From the NCBI GenBank assembly GCA_013397435.1, contig VZRG01000005.1, positions 1,635,508-1,699,507 on the forward strand: a stretch of DNA of 64,000 nucleotides, given 5' to 3'. The notes beneath the pieces are model-generated. The model was not told the DNA's origin and did no database searches. It was given only the letters and a program-made list of their open reading frames with translations. How positions within the stretch are numbered: the stretch's first letter is position 1; every line of letters starts with the position of its first letter. Shown here one piece after another: positions 13,801 to 28,100 of the stretch. Source of the DNA: Erythrocercus mccallii (lineage: Eukaryota > Chordata > Aves > Passeriformes > Dicruridae). The translations under genes were made by a program, and so were the position numbers.

Positions 13801-16661
13801 CTGCTTCTTTTTTTCCCCTTTTACCTTAAACCATAAAATTAATGGAATTATTCAAGCCAATAAAGATAAAGCATAGCACACACACATTCGACAGCCAAGG
13901 ACTTTATTATTAAAAATTATCTCCAAAGTTGTCATTTAAAGACTGATGATCAGGAGAACATCCTCACATTTCAGTAACTCTACCATCCTTTCTCCCCTGA
14001 GGTTGCTCAAATCACCATTTTCTAACATAAGAAAGCATAAGAACTACAGTATTCATTAAAAGCTTTACTGACTTTGAACATCCCTGTATGAAAACTGAAT
14101 TTTTAGAACAGTAATTTTCTGGCATTATTGAATTGAGTCAAGATGAACTACAGTTTGCTGGATACTTTTAGAGGTGTTCTGCATCTAAAACACAGTTAAG
14201 AAACAGAGGAAGTATTATCCGCAGCTAAAAGATGAACAGCTTGTTTTTGCTGATCAGGCCCTTCATGACTTTAACATCCACAGAATTCTCAACACAAATA
14301 AAATATTAAGAGAAATCTCCTTTCCTGTCTTGTCAAGTCCCAGCAAGCCCTCTTTATGAACAAGAACGTCATTTCTTTCTCAGTGAAGAAAAAATTGCTA
14401 CTGACCAGCTCATCAGGTCATCAACCTCTGCTTACAATGCCAATTATTTTCAACTGTCTGAACTTCTCTGTAGTGACAAATGGATATGTTGCCCAGATTT
14501 TACAGAAAAAGAGTCTACAGTAAGGATAAACATTAAAAATTGCTTAGGGGTTCCTTCTTAGAAAAGAGGGAGGAAGAATAGGCCTAAAAATACTGCCTCC
14601 ATTTGTACCCATCAGGCTTTGAATTCATAGAGAGTTGTGGAGAAGTACATTCATCATACTAATCTATGCTTCAGTACAACATGGCCACACTGAGGGGTAG
14701 CAATCGCAATTTAGGGATAAACATAAACAAAAGGTACACAGTTGAGTTTGATACCATTAACAGCACCTACAGCCTATCACACTGCTTGGCTACCCAATGC
14801 TATTTCGTGTCATTTACTAATCCTTGTCACCTTTCTCTTCCTTATTCAGAACTCACTACTACTTAACAACTAAGCAGACTCAATTTTTTGCACTGTGGGT
14901 CAAGAGAAAAGGGACATAACTGGGGGAATAAATGGGCTGCTGTAATTTTAATTCTGGAAATGTTATTACCCAGCTTGATTCAGGTCACAGATTAAAAACA
15001 GAACTTCCAGGCAGGAAAATATGCTTTCCTTCATAAGAAAAACAACGAAGACCTAAAACAAAACAAGAGCTGAGTACTCACACGTCATTTCTAATGATCT
15101 GCACATAAAGAAAGGATGTTAACCTTTAGAAAGACACAATTCTGTGAGATTCTAAAACAAGACCAAGGAAACACACATGAGAAACACACATAGTTGTACA
15201 CACACCAATTTCATTCCCCATCTGAGGGGAAGGCAGTGCTGTGCATGGCACAAGGCTCAGTAGCTGAATTGGTTCTCACTAAAACCAAGTCCACAGGAGC
15301 TGTTTGCAACCATCTGGACACCAAAAGGAATGAACCTGTCTGGTTCATCTTCTTCCATTCCCACCTTTCCACTTCATCCAGGAGCAAGGCTTTACTCCTT
15401 TGACAAAGTAAAATTACTGACACCTACTTTGCAGTCTGTATGGACAACTACTTCTCTGCTCCAAGTCTATGTGCAGTATTGTCCTGTCTCAACTAGCAAT
15501 AAAAATTCCACCAATAAACAAGGCAGCTATCAGAAATCAAATGCTTCACTTCCTTCTGTTATCCCTAAATCTAGCTAAATTGGGCTTTACATTCAGATGT
15601 TTAGCTTTCACCTAGTCATCTTCAAGAGGATACAAAGAAGTAGAATGCATGAAGTTAGTCAAGGAATATTCTAGTTGCAAAGTACTCTAAGAATACCCAG
15701 AGAAACAACTGTTAGAAGAACTTATTACCAAACTTGGTGAGGGTCAGTAAGTAAATGACAAAACCAAATTTGCTTTCATTTTCATAACAAATCACCTACC
15801 AAGAAAATCCTAAAGAGAAAACACACAAAAAGCCCCCCGAAACCTAAATATTGGGGAGAGGGGGCCACACACTAAAAACTGGAAATAGATCTGAGTTTCT
15901 TCCCCAAAATAAAGAAAATATATATATATGTAATGAGACAATCAATTATACCTAGCTTGTGAAAGAAGCTTTTACCTACTAATATTTGTAAATCACTCTA
16001 CTCACATTAGCAGTTATCAAAACTGCTGCTTAGCAAACAGCTGCATTACCACACAGCTTTAGACACCTTCCAGAATTATACCAGTTATGACAGGAATCTT
16101 ATTGCCTATTATTTTCTGTAACACAAAACCCCACCAAAATTGCAAGCAATACAGCAATATTCGACCTTCTGAAAAAACATGTTATTTTTTTGCTTGACAC
16201 TTTCTGTAATACATTTCAAAAGACCTGACAGGTTTGGCAAGCACACTTCACATCAAAAATTGCCTGGTGCCCAGTATCCCTTCATCTTTCACAAAATAAT
16301 TATAAAAAATACAGAATTAAATAAACAGCTTAGAAGCTGGCCTAACATACCAAAAAATACAACTCTCCAACAAACTAAATACCAAATCTGAAGGAAAGCA
16401 ATCAAAAAGAAGGCAGCACTGAAGACATCCATTGGGAAGGCAGCTGCTCAGAGCACTAATGAGTCCAACAGCAACTGACATTACCATGATTCTCTCCTTT
16501 AAGCAGGGACATGCACACACACAGAACATGCTTCCAAGATGGTAATATATGAAGACAAATCAATAATGAAGTGAGATTTGACCAAGGGCAGTATTTTATG
16601 GAGATTTCTATCCACTACTTGTCACATATTGCAGGAGACTTCACAGATTGACTAGAGAAGG

Positions 16662-17317
16662 TGTGACCTTTTCTCCTGGGGTGACTTTATGATGCTTGTA
16701 TCCCCAATTGTCTGCTCTGATTATGCTGGATATTAAGTTCTGCACCTTTTAAGACTGGTTCTGAGAGCGAAGTGGGAGAAAAGTGCGCAGTTTGTTTGCA
16801 GAAACTGCACTTGCTGCCCCTCATTCCTTCTCCTGGACTCTGCTGTCTGCAGCACGGACAGTGGGAGAGAGCTCTCCTTTGCTTTTAGTTAGTTTTTTAG
16901 CTAGCTGAGGCAGAGAAGTTCCCCAGACTGTGGCTTTTCTTTCTCTGGGAACTGATCAGCCCTGCTCTGGACTGAAAACCCAGAAGAATACTGGGAGCCC
17001 ACACCTGCAGTCCATCGGGGTCCAGGATGCTGCTTTCCAGTGCCGGAGGAACTGATATGAGACTGGGCGAGCTGAGCTACAACCCACAGCAAGGACTTTA
17101 TGAATTTGACATCTCTTCAAAACAGCGAGAGATTTTATTGTTTAATATTATTCATTTTTTATGCTTGTGAATATTATTCTTATTAAATAAACAGGTTTTT
17201 TCCACTTATCTCCAAGGAAATCTTTTCCCAAACCAAGTGGGGGAGGGGCCACTTGAATTTGCTTTCTAGAGGGACCCCTTTGGAAGTTTCCTCCCAAACT
17301 TGCCCTAAACCAGGACA
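16662..17317 (+). mobile_element. Solo LTR-like endogenous retrovirus remnant
   Basis: The segment beginning near TGTGACCTTTTCTCC and ending near ACCAGGACA looks like a bird (songbird-type) retroviral LTR. It has a TG start and CA end, a polyadenylation signal AATAAA at 17186-17191 in the 3' part, a more GC-rich U3-like first half than its surroundings, and no internal gag or pol reading frame on either side. The family call rests on my memory of similar passerine sequences. No clear target-site duplication is visible at these ends (GAAGG on the left, CCTTT on the right), so boundaries are approximate and the true left end could lie some tens of bases earlier. Confidence 0.55.
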
Positions 17318-20300
17318 CCTTTGCTTGGTCTTTCTGCTACTTGCTACTACAACATCCACAAACAAATCAAATATATTCATTTGACAGCCTGGCTCTCATG
17401 AAACATAATGAGAGACTTGCAGTAAATTCAGTCACCTAACATAATGCCCCCACAACACATCATCTCAAGAGTCTGGAATTGCTGGTTTTGTATTAGCATT
17501 AGCATACAACAGAGTTTAAAGAAAACTACAACCCACTGAATTTGTGAGAGTCAGCCAGGTCTAAAGCACAGGTTTATCTCAAAATATTGTCATCTGTAAT
17601 CCAAACTCTCTACAATTTGCAGCTACTAAATTTTAGCAATCCCAAACACAAACACCCCTGAAAAAAGCTGTTTAACAAAAAACTTCTATTCAGTTGAAGT
17701 ATCCCCATAACCCTCTCCTTCACCTCACCAACTAAGAGTTTGCCCTCTGAACTACATTACGAGAAGGTCATAAAACGTATGAAGGAAGCAGTAAACCTTC
17801 ACAGAGTCACATACCCTATGTCTAATACACATTTTCTTCCAATGGCCACATCCTAAGCTTTATTACCACTTCCCTCTTATGATGTACTAGTGATGAATTG
17901 AACCATTACTTGCAAATGTAAAGTGGGTTTATGTTTCCCTGATTTGTACCTCCCAACTCTTCCCCTCTCTTCTCCAACAACTTGCATTCCTCACTGGTAA
18001 GAATTAACCGAGCACTACTGTTATTGAATATTATGTCCCATCTAAGAGAAGCACCTTCAGACAGACATCTGTAGATTGTTGGAGCTCTCTTTTGCTGCCA
18101 AGAATTACAGACCATCTACAGAAAAGCACTCAGCTAAGAGAAAACAAGTATGACCATGAGTTTTTATGCCAGACCCTATGTTAGTTAGGATTTCACCTGG
18201 CGATAAAATACTTTCAGGGACTGAAATATTAATGAAACAAACAACAAAGACACAGGGAATGACCCCGGACAACAGCACAAACGCTGACGCTAAGGAGGCA
18301 AGTACTGGATGACAAACCAAGAGGTGGCCTAACACCTCAAGGCATCAATATCAGGCAAACAATTCAGGTAATCAGACCACAAAACAGACAGCAAAGACTG
18401 CAAATACAAGTAGCTCAAATTACAAGACTACTCTAGCTTCAATTAGAGTAGCTGTAGAGTAGTTTAGCTACTTTCAAGTACTGCTTTTTGCTCAATTTAA
18501 CAATGAGAGTACAGAAATTAGGAGTATCATTCAAGTCATATCTCAAGCCAGTTACAGAGACAGACGGAGTCTGTTATCTCAGCCCAAACTATTTGGCCTC
18601 AGTGTCTCTATGTTAAAAATCAGGGAAATTATCTATGTAGGTAGGCCCTAATGTTCCTCATAGGTAAATATAGTCCCATATTCAACAATAACAGCCTGTA
18701 GTGGTAAGTCAGGAATTTTCAGGGAGTTGACCCGCACATAAATAAAAAGGAGTAAATGTCAATGCAAGCAAAATGGCCACTGGAATTCTTTCAAATTCAC
18801 TTTTACTGCTTACTGGAAACCAAGCTGTTTTAAGATACACTGCAAAAACCTCAAAGTCAGAAGAAAGACATGCAACTCTACTGAAAATTCTATTATAACA
18901 ACTGCACTATTTTGTATATAGTAATTACTGAACTAAATAGCTAAACCACTGAACTATCTTCACTATTACTTTTCTCTTTCCTCATTTTTTATTTTTGAAC
19001 ATGAAACATTAAAATGTAGATAGGATTCATAAACCATCCTAATAAAAAGATGTCATCAACCTAAAAGTTTTCAACAGAAACATGTTGCTGAAAATTAACT
19101 ACAACAGTCACGTCATGATTTATTGAGATAGAATATCAGTTTTACTACAACTGCTGCTGCCAAGCAAGAGACAATCTAGAGAGGAAATTAAGTGGAGGGA
19201 TGAAGGAGAAGACAAGAGGAACAGTTTGGCAATGGGATGTGTTAAAAGGTTTTCATTAACTCTATCTAAAACTAAATAAACATAAGTCTGAAGAATCATT
19301 TGACACTGCAGTCTAAAAATGCTAGACTTCCAACCACCATCCAGAGCAAAACACTCTTCTGCACCAGATTATATGTACATTAGGCTAATTATTAGGTTAG
19401 AGAAAATTGAGGGCTTTTGCTACTTCTCACCAATTTCAGAGGTATTTAATTCTGTTCAGGTTACTGATATGAAATTCTAAAGAACACGACACTTCTCTGG
19501 AAACTAAAACTCTTTAAAAAACTGTATTTAATCTTATTTACATTTTATGTAATCTCCATGAATGAAGACTTAGGAAATCAGCACAGATATCCTCTAGCCA
19601 TTGCTTCCATTCTATGTGAGCAATTCCATTCCTAAACTATTTTACTGAAGAAAATACATGAAGCAGATTTGGTATTTCTTAAGATATGTAATTCCTTTCT
19701 TCTCAGTTAGCTAAAATGAAGGGGGGAAAAGAAAGTTAAACTTAAGAGATGAGTCCAACTTGTATCTCCAAACTCCAATCAGCTGATTTAGGCTGAAACA
19801 TGTTTACACCTCAGTCCACAGCCATGGTGCAAAATAAACAGCAACTGTTCCCCCAAAATCTCAATAAAGTGTTACATCACATAATTGGGCAAAGTGAAAA
19901 AAGCAGTCCTTAAAAAGCAGAGGTGAAATCTGTAGTAAATTCTCTCTCTCCCTCCTCAAGGAAGAATTCCTTGGTCTTTAAAAACCTAGTTCAGCTGAAC
20001 TAGCCTTCTCCTATTTGATGTCACGCAGAGCTCCTGCTCTGTCACCTTCCCTGCTCTGTCCCCATCACTGCCCAATAGCAGCACACAGCAACACATCCTA
20101 GTACAACCAATCCAGAAATGAGAGCTGGAGTCAGAATAACTCAGCTAGGTCAGTCTTTGGGTAGAAGGGGAACTTTGCAGAGTCATGCATACAGCAGGAA
20201 AAAAACCCAATTCCTCTGCAATTACAAACATCACAGGGAAACCACTGGATTTCAGCTGTAGGTCTGTGTGGATACACTTGACCCCAGGCCATAATTTGGT

Positions 20301-23085
20301 ACAGGCTGACTAAGAAGCCATAGATCTCACACCCTGTGGTGATTCTGTGAGCTCCAGGCTCAGGTACAAGGGAGTGAAGGTGCCTTAAGAAAAATATTTC
20401 ACAAGGTGGTTTCAAAACTCAAAAATGCAAGGAACTAATGTACATAACAAGATAACAGCTAAAGACACTCACCTGGTTTACACTATTGCCAAGCAGCCAA
20501 CTACTTCACTGCATAAATATTCCTATCAGGATGGATCCAACTGGAGCTCCCCCTGAACTGCAGCTAACTGCAGCAACAACTCGCCCCTTGAGCAGGGATG
20601 CATCTCAAGGTTAAAGATTCCTTACTTGACCAAGAGATCCTTTCTTATGCAAAGCAGAGAGATCCCTTATGTGTGACAGATTCTTGGAGACAGACTGATA
20701 GCACGCTGAGTTAACTTTAATGAAACATTGCCAATCCACATAGCTGCTTAATATTATTATAGATACTGCACAGACAATTCCATTACAGATTAATCTTAGT
20801 CTGAGACTAAGATTGGATCCAGGTCCACATATTCTCCATAAGGAGTTTAGAAAGCAAAGGACTCGTGACTTAACAGGAGGGTCCTTCTTTCTCTTTGCAT
20901 CTCTGATCTACGTGTGAATCATTCTAACATGCTTCTATTTCAACTTTCCCGTGTATATTTCTACCATTCAGTAATTAATGAGGTGAACCTTGCCATCAAG
21001 CTTATTGAACCTTGTCAAACCACTGCTAAACATTTTTTAATTCCATCTAATTTATTTAACTCTGTCAATTTATTATTTTGCCTCAGTATAATGTATGAGG
21101 TGTATATTCTACTCATCCACAACAAGGTCACATGCATTTGTCCGTAGCAGCCCTGACTTGACAGCACAGACAAGCACACTTTTTGCCACATTATCAACTT
21201 TCAACTACTCCAAACTCCTAGCAAGTAAGTTTTTACTCAATTACGTGCAACTACTTTCTCCCAGGCTGAAAACACAGCCTGTCCCACAATAATAACTACT
21301 TTACTAATAAGAATCTTAGACAGTCAAAAAGACCCAATAGTAAGAACAATTTGCACCACTCAGCACCAGGAGTCCTACCAAATTAGTTTCTGCTGTGCTC
21401 ACATTTTTTCAGGAGCCTCCTACATTACATTACATATGTTTCTGTCAAATCCCCTGTTGCATCTTACTGAATGACTGAGAAGAATCATAGTGGCTGATCA
21501 GCTGGCAGGTAAGTACTTCCAAATAAAATTTGATGTCATTCTTAATACAAAAGCAATCAGTCGACAAAAGTCGAACTCACTAGTAACTTTTTTAAAGCTT
21601 AACAATTTCTGCTGTCATTCCTATAGCTACAATCATGCTACTATTCAAAACAATTTGGGAATTGCTGATCTAATCCACCTTCCCACACAAAAATAACTCC
21701 TTTGCCATAACTGAAACTATGAACCAAGAGTTTCAAAAGGAAAAGTTTCTTCCCTTTTGAAATAAACTAGTAGATGGGTATTTAAGAAATTAGGCCAATA
21801 ATGACAATATATAGCAAAATCAAACTATTTTAAACATGCTGAAAATGTCTCTGGTTATCAATGGCATAAAGCAGAATGACCTGCCTGGAAAAGATAAAAC
21901 TATGGAACAATGAACTAAACTTAATGAGAAATAAAACATCTCTTAGAGTCTGCTTCTAGTTCAACTTCTGATTTTTATAGTCTCTCAGGTCAGGTTTGTG
22001 CTCTCCCCTTTAGGTAAAGGTAAAAACCAGCATCAAATATAGCAAAACAGCAAGCTTTTTTCCACATGACAGGAAGTAACATCAAGTTGTGAGATATCTA
22101 TTAGACTTGAACTTTAATGGTTCTGGTAACAGCTAAAACCCTAAATCTTATTTTTAGTGCCTGAACATTTAGGCTACATTTTAAACTTCTTCATGAAACT
22201 CCACAGTCATAATAATGAAATGCTATAGGGAGATTTGGAAGAAGGAAAGTTGTTACAGCTTAGTCATTTCCTCAACTAGCAGATACAAGCAGTATGTTTT
22301 CCTTCAGTTACCAGAAGTCCATAGTTTTAAAAAACAGAAGCAAGTAAAATTACTCAGCCACACTAAGTTCTCTTCAGTAATGACCTAGAATTTATTTCAA
22401 TGTCTTTTCTGCAAGTGTAGTTTAAAGACTTCTTCCATCTAGCTTTTTTCCTTGTCCCTAATTATGATTAGAAAATCAATGGTGTGTCAAGTACTTCTCT
22501 ACTTCTCCACTTGTTTGTAGTCTTTTTTTAGTTTATCAAATGTTATCAACTGTTTGCAAACAGTCTTAATAGATGCTGCTCCTTAGCTGATAGTTTCTCT
22601 TACCTGACACCATAAATAGACAATGTATCATTTATTTCCACTTCTTCCTTCCCTCAAAAAAAACCTCCTCTTGCTCACCGTATCTGAGACATCCAGATTA
22701 TAATCAGAAATGCTCAAGCTAAAAAGCAGAGGGTAGGGAAAAGTCCAAAAAGAAACAGCCCAACTGAAAATTGGGAGAGATGCATTTCTTTAACAGCCAT
22801 TTCAAAAAACGGACTATTTCTCAAAATAAAACATTAAAGCAGCATTATTCATTCACTTTATGGAGCACAAACTGTTATGTCTCCTTCCTAACAGAGATTT
22901 GACATGGATTTGACATCACTCCTGCTCTGCAGTGCTCTTTAGTACTCTACTACCTGCCTTCACCACACTCCTCAGTACTCATACTGCTCCTGCACTGCAG
23001 CATTTGACATTCTTTTCTGCTTTTCATTTCATTTCAAGCACTGAGAAGAAGACAGCATGACAAAAGAACCGTAAAAAAAACCCCA

Positions 23086-23120
23086 CACAAACAAACAAAC
23101 AAAAACCAAAAAACCCACAA
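23086..23120. repeat. CAAA-type simple repeat
   Basis: A run of CAAA tetranucleotides grading into A/C-rich sequence, preceded by an A8 run and CCCC. It sits in OSBPL10 intron 1. It is a microsatellite or the decayed tail of an old insertion; no adjoining element body is recognised. Confidence 0.7.
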
Positions 23121-24479
23121 GTTAGATGGAGAAAAAACTTAGTAACAGATTAAAACACCAGCAATAATTGCAGGCCTATTCTTAGACTCCTCTAAGTGTA
23201 AACCTCCTGCTAGCTGCTAGAACTGCAGTAGCCAGCTTGCCTACTATGCAGTCTCTGAAAGAATGAAAGAGCAGATAATGCACAAAAAGAATTTCAGGAA
23301 AAAATCCGATAGCAGGGATTTCAAGAAGCAGAACTTTTTTCCTGTGAAGGGAAATACAAAAGGTGGCTTCATTTGTTCCTTCAGCAGTATAAACATGACA
23401 CAATTTAAGTGAACCTTTGAACCTACTGTTGGCACACGTGTACAGAAAGGAGCACAAGGGGAGTGCATTAAACCAACTCACAAGTGTAAAATACTCTTTT
23501 AAACAGAAGACACATCCAAGAGTCCAAGTACCTAACAGAAGACAATACCACCAACAAACCAAGAATGCAAGCACAGAACAAATGGAGGTAATAAATAAAT
23601 AAACTGCCAGAGCAGAAACAGTTTTCACATTTCCAGAACCAAGTTAATTTCATAATTCTATTATTTTTCTGTTAAAAAGCAGGCAATTCAGCGTTCTAGT
23701 AATTAAATCCAGTTGAGGGAATTACTTTATAGAAGTTAAAACTCAACAGGAGAACTCAGAGTAGGTATTTTCAGTCTCTCAGACATCTGTTCCTGATGTC
23801 CTGACACCATCCCAAGTAAAAAATATCTGTGAGAAATTGCACTGTATTTTTGCCTATACCAGCTGCTTTCTCTATTACTAGTGACAGTTCCACTAAGCTT
23901 TCCAGCTCCCTCAGTCGAGACACCTATTTCCACCTCTTGTGCTCAATCTGTTCAAGTGCCACTTTTGAAAAATCAATTTTTAAGCTCAAGGGGAATAAAT
24001 CCTACAAAAAGCATCATGTCATTAGCCTCCTCTCCGGAACCTGAGGTCACAGCTCATCCACCTCTAATTTTTAGCACCTGTCATATTTTCATATCTCATC
24101 TCCTTACTTTCAAATGTTTTCTTCTTCTCAGTCCATCTCCTATAGCACCACTCCCCTTACACTTACTGTCACAGTATCAAAAAGCAAGATCAAATAAACG
24201 GGAAAGAGACGGATCCTTAGAACTTGGAAAAGAGGACAGGCGGACTCATGTCATTTATCCGATCCCTCAGTAAAGCTTAATATGCCACTGCCAACCTGTT
24301 TGTTCAGCTCAATGAGCAAGACTACTGCTGGCAGCTGCTCAGCTCTTCTCCTCAAGGCTTTAATTCTTCCATTTAAAAACTAGCATAGAGAAAAGATAAG
24401 AACCTAAGTGATGAGCAGTTGTAAGCTGCTCCAGTCTGCTTAGACGGTCCAGCTATTTTCTGCAGCTGGTCCCTAAACT

Positions 24480-25150
24480 CGGGGACTCCCACTAGAAATC
24501 CCATGCCCAAGGAGCAGCCACCTAAGCCCCTCACCAGTTTTCACTGTCATCTGACTCCTCTACAAAAGGTCAAAGCACAGGGAGACATTCCCAATACTTT
24601 TCCCACACAGACTGGAGCACACTGTGCTACAGGAAGCCCTGAGCTGTATTTGAATAATCTGCCAGCCTTTTGGTTCACAGCACAGCAAAATTACAGTATC
24701 TGTCACAGGATTCCTTTGGCCAACAGCATTTAAACCACTGAATGAAGCAAGTTGTGCCATGCCTGCGACTTATCCTTTGGGCCCAGGGGCTGTGAGTGAG
24801 CTTAGTACAGCTGAACAGCCCTCACCAGTGAGCTCAGAGGCGCAGATGAACCCCAGGCCATGCAGTGCTGAGCGCACCAAAGTGGCGCTGTGGGCAGCCA
24901 GCACAAACCACCACAGCAAAACACTCTTGAGCGTCACAGAACGCAGGCATCACCTGCCTACACCCCATAAGCAGCATGGGGCATGCAAGGACATAAAGGC
25001 TGGAAAAGCACTGGATTACCAGAAAGCTGCAGAAGCAAACTAGCAGTTTGAACCCCTGACCCCCTGGCAAGGACAGAGCAGGTGAACATGGCTGTCACAA
25101 CCCATAGGTTGTGCTCACTGCAACCCATTCTCACATTTCTGAGCTCTGCT
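24480..25150. other. GC-rich patch in intron 1, unassigned
   Basis: This stretch is distinctly richer in G and C, and has more CpGs, than the surrounding AT-rich intron. The strongest part is about 24760-24960, with GGCGC, GAGCGC, GTGGCGC, GAGCGTC and GAACGC. It has overlapping open frames on both strands but no family that I recognise. It ends in an inverted repeat, CACAACC-CATA-GGTTGTG, at 25096-25113. It could be an old LTR or retroposed fragment, an intronic regulatory element, or an unannotated exon. I cannot choose between these from sequence alone. Confidence 0.4.
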
Positions 25151-28100
25151 CACATCTGAGAGCTCTGCTTTAAGATGCTGGCTGTTCTCACAGCTTCTTA
25201 TGACTATCAAGTCTAAATTAGTATCCTTATTAGAAGGATAAGAGTACCAGTGCTTTTCCCAGCAAAATTACATTTTCACTAGGGTTTTTACTATCATAGT
25301 ATAAAGACTAGGGGGAAAACTAGCAGTCCTGTTAGCAAGTTATTTAATGACAGAAGAAAAACAAGGAATTAGAAGTTTCTGGTCTTCTAGTCTCTCTGTG
25401 TTTTTCTCATGCAGGAGCAAAGATACCCAGCTAGATAGAACTAACCCAGATCAGGTGCCCCAGCTTTCACTTCTGGGAAAATTATCAACTTTCCCCTAAC
25501 CAGTACAATGTGAGACTTGGGAGGAGAAGAGATAATTCTGAAATAAGTCTCAATACCATGTTTGGATTAAAGTGGCCTCCCAGAGAGAAACAGAGAGAAA
25601 AGAAGGAATAGAAAAGAATAATATGAACCACACACTTTTATCAGCAGCCTCCAGATCCCTTATACCATCTCCCTGATGATGACTTTATTTGGCACAGTAA
25701 ACTGCATTCCTTAGAAGGTGTGGAACAATTGCAGATATACTGTATGACGCCTGATAAGTATTAAATGTATGTATAGATTTAAATGGACAGGATTTGCATC
25801 AGCATCAACTGTAACTGTAGTTTTTACAAATACGGAATCACAGAAATGCCTCGGGATGTTCAAAATAGCTTGCAAAAACAAGAGAGAACAGAGGTACTAG
25901 CAACAGAAGGGTGGATAGGGACGTATAGCATGATTACACAGATAATTTTTAAAATCTGGATTTTAGAAAGTGATCTTCTATAAAAAGAATTAACTGTATT
26001 AATAAATATTGCCATATTACATAAGATTTTTTTTTCTCACTACATGTTATGTTAAGGATTGGTAAGCATTTTATTTATGTTTTTAAAATGACAGAGAAAG
26101 TTTCAAGTATATTGAAGACTACTCCTAGTTTGTTTTTAGATCCATTAGATTTCAAGTTGACATCTTTTCAATATTCAGAAGCTACTTTGTTGAAGTCAAC
26201 TTTTTAAGAACAAGAACCTGTCAAAGACAGATACTGACCGTACTGTATTACAATAATGCAATCCAATGAGGTTCAAAGCATAACCACATGCCATCGATGG
26301 ATATTATTGCATAAATTTTCAATTAGCTGCCTTGAGTCAGCAGAGTTCTACTGAGGCTGTATCACACTCCACCGACTTCCTTGCCAGACCTTCAGAGTTC
26401 ATCCTTGTTTTGCAATGTCCTGTTCTCAGCAAGAATCATTGCCAGGAGACAGAAACTCTTCACTGTTACTTTCTAGTCTGCAGCTGAAAACATCAAGGAA
26501 TAAAAGACCTCAAGAAATAATAACCTTCCTGTAAACTGAAAAATTAATGTTTAGGTTTGAAAACCATCTTGTAATTAATCAATGAGAGTCATTTGTAGGC
26601 CTCACTGTTACACCAAGAAAAGAAAAACACTATATATATTTAATCTAGCAATCATTTAATGAGGAAAGATGTGGTCAGTTAGAGATCCAGCATCTCCTAC
26701 TCTAACCTCAGGGATATTAAGCATCACATCTGATGCTTCAAATTTTGTGAAGTACCTGGCGTGTTTTCAGATGAAAAATAAAAACATTTAAAAAAAAAAA
26801 CTTTGGGTTTTTTAAGAAGATACTACCACCACAAAATATGGTGTTAAAAGTTTAAACAGTAGAACAGTTGTGCTACAGTTTTAGTAAGTATTTTATTTTT
26901 ATTGAGTAATGCATTGCAATAGTGACAAAGACGTAGGCCCATGGGTGCAAGTTTTTTTTTTACCTTTACCATTTCTAACAAAACAGAAAGTGAAATAGTT
27001 AGAAACACCTTTTATCAGAAGTGTGCTTATCTTCATCAATCTAGGTCATCAGAGTTATAATGCCTATACAAAGCTTCTGTATTCAAGAATCTGGATTTCT
27101 AATACCTGCCTCACATTCATTTAGCTATTTTTGGCTTGTGGACATATGTACATTACTCATGTAATTTATGTGGAAGGAACTCATAGTAATAAGATCTGAT
27201 TACCACCAGAGAAAGGAAAACAAAAATTTTAAAGGTCATTTCCAGGAGAAAAAGATACATACACGATGCTAGGAGACACCAGTCCTCAAGCCAATTCTTA
27301 TTCCTCCATTCCACTCTGTACTACTTATATAATTAGCTGAGGGTATATTCTCTATAGCTGTTCTAGACATAAAGTATTATGATATATTCTAAGTGAATAC
27401 ACGAAATGCCAGATACTTTCTAGCAGGCAAACACCTCCTGAACACATCTACTTCAACAATAATTTTTGTGTCAGTTGATGAAATAAAACATCTGGTTTCA
27501 AATTTGTTCTGTGGTTCTTTTTACTGCAATGGTTATAGGAGCTGTTATTTTCACTTTCAAAATGCAGATAAATTATCATCTAGATTCTCAAACTTGAACC
27601 ACATGAATGTTGGCATTTCTCCCAACTGTTAAGTTTCATTTAAAATATTATTTCACTGGCAAAACCTGTTGGACAAGAAATATTCATTTCACTGTCACAT
27701 ACAAGGGGCTGAGAACTCACCTGTGTTATACTAATGCCATTTTTGTGAACTGCCTGTACTTCTTATATATAGGGAGAGAAACACCCAGAAGAAAAAAAAG
27801 AAGCAAAAGGCAAGTTGAGGTCTTACTTTGACAGTTCCTAAGTTCTCAATTTTATGTCTTCCCTTCTGTTTGCTCTTCCTAGCACTTGAAATTTTTCTTT
27901 CTACCCACAGTCTAAAAAGTTCCTAGTTGAGAAGAACGAACATATCTGATGCAGTATTTTCTTTACGTATCATATGGGAGAAAATACAATATACAAAGTA
28001 AGAGTCTTGATAACAAGATCAGCATGCTGGTTTTCTTCCAGCTCTTCTATACCCAGCTTGTCCAAACAAAGCTTTGCAGAAACCAGACCTGTCTTACATC

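Noticed and set aside
23182..23628. 148-codon minus-strand frame rich in hydrophobic residues
   Set aside because: No family is recognised, and it lies inside OSBPL10 intron 1 in AT-rich DNA where hydrophobic-looking frames arise by chance. A protein search and RNA evidence would be needed.
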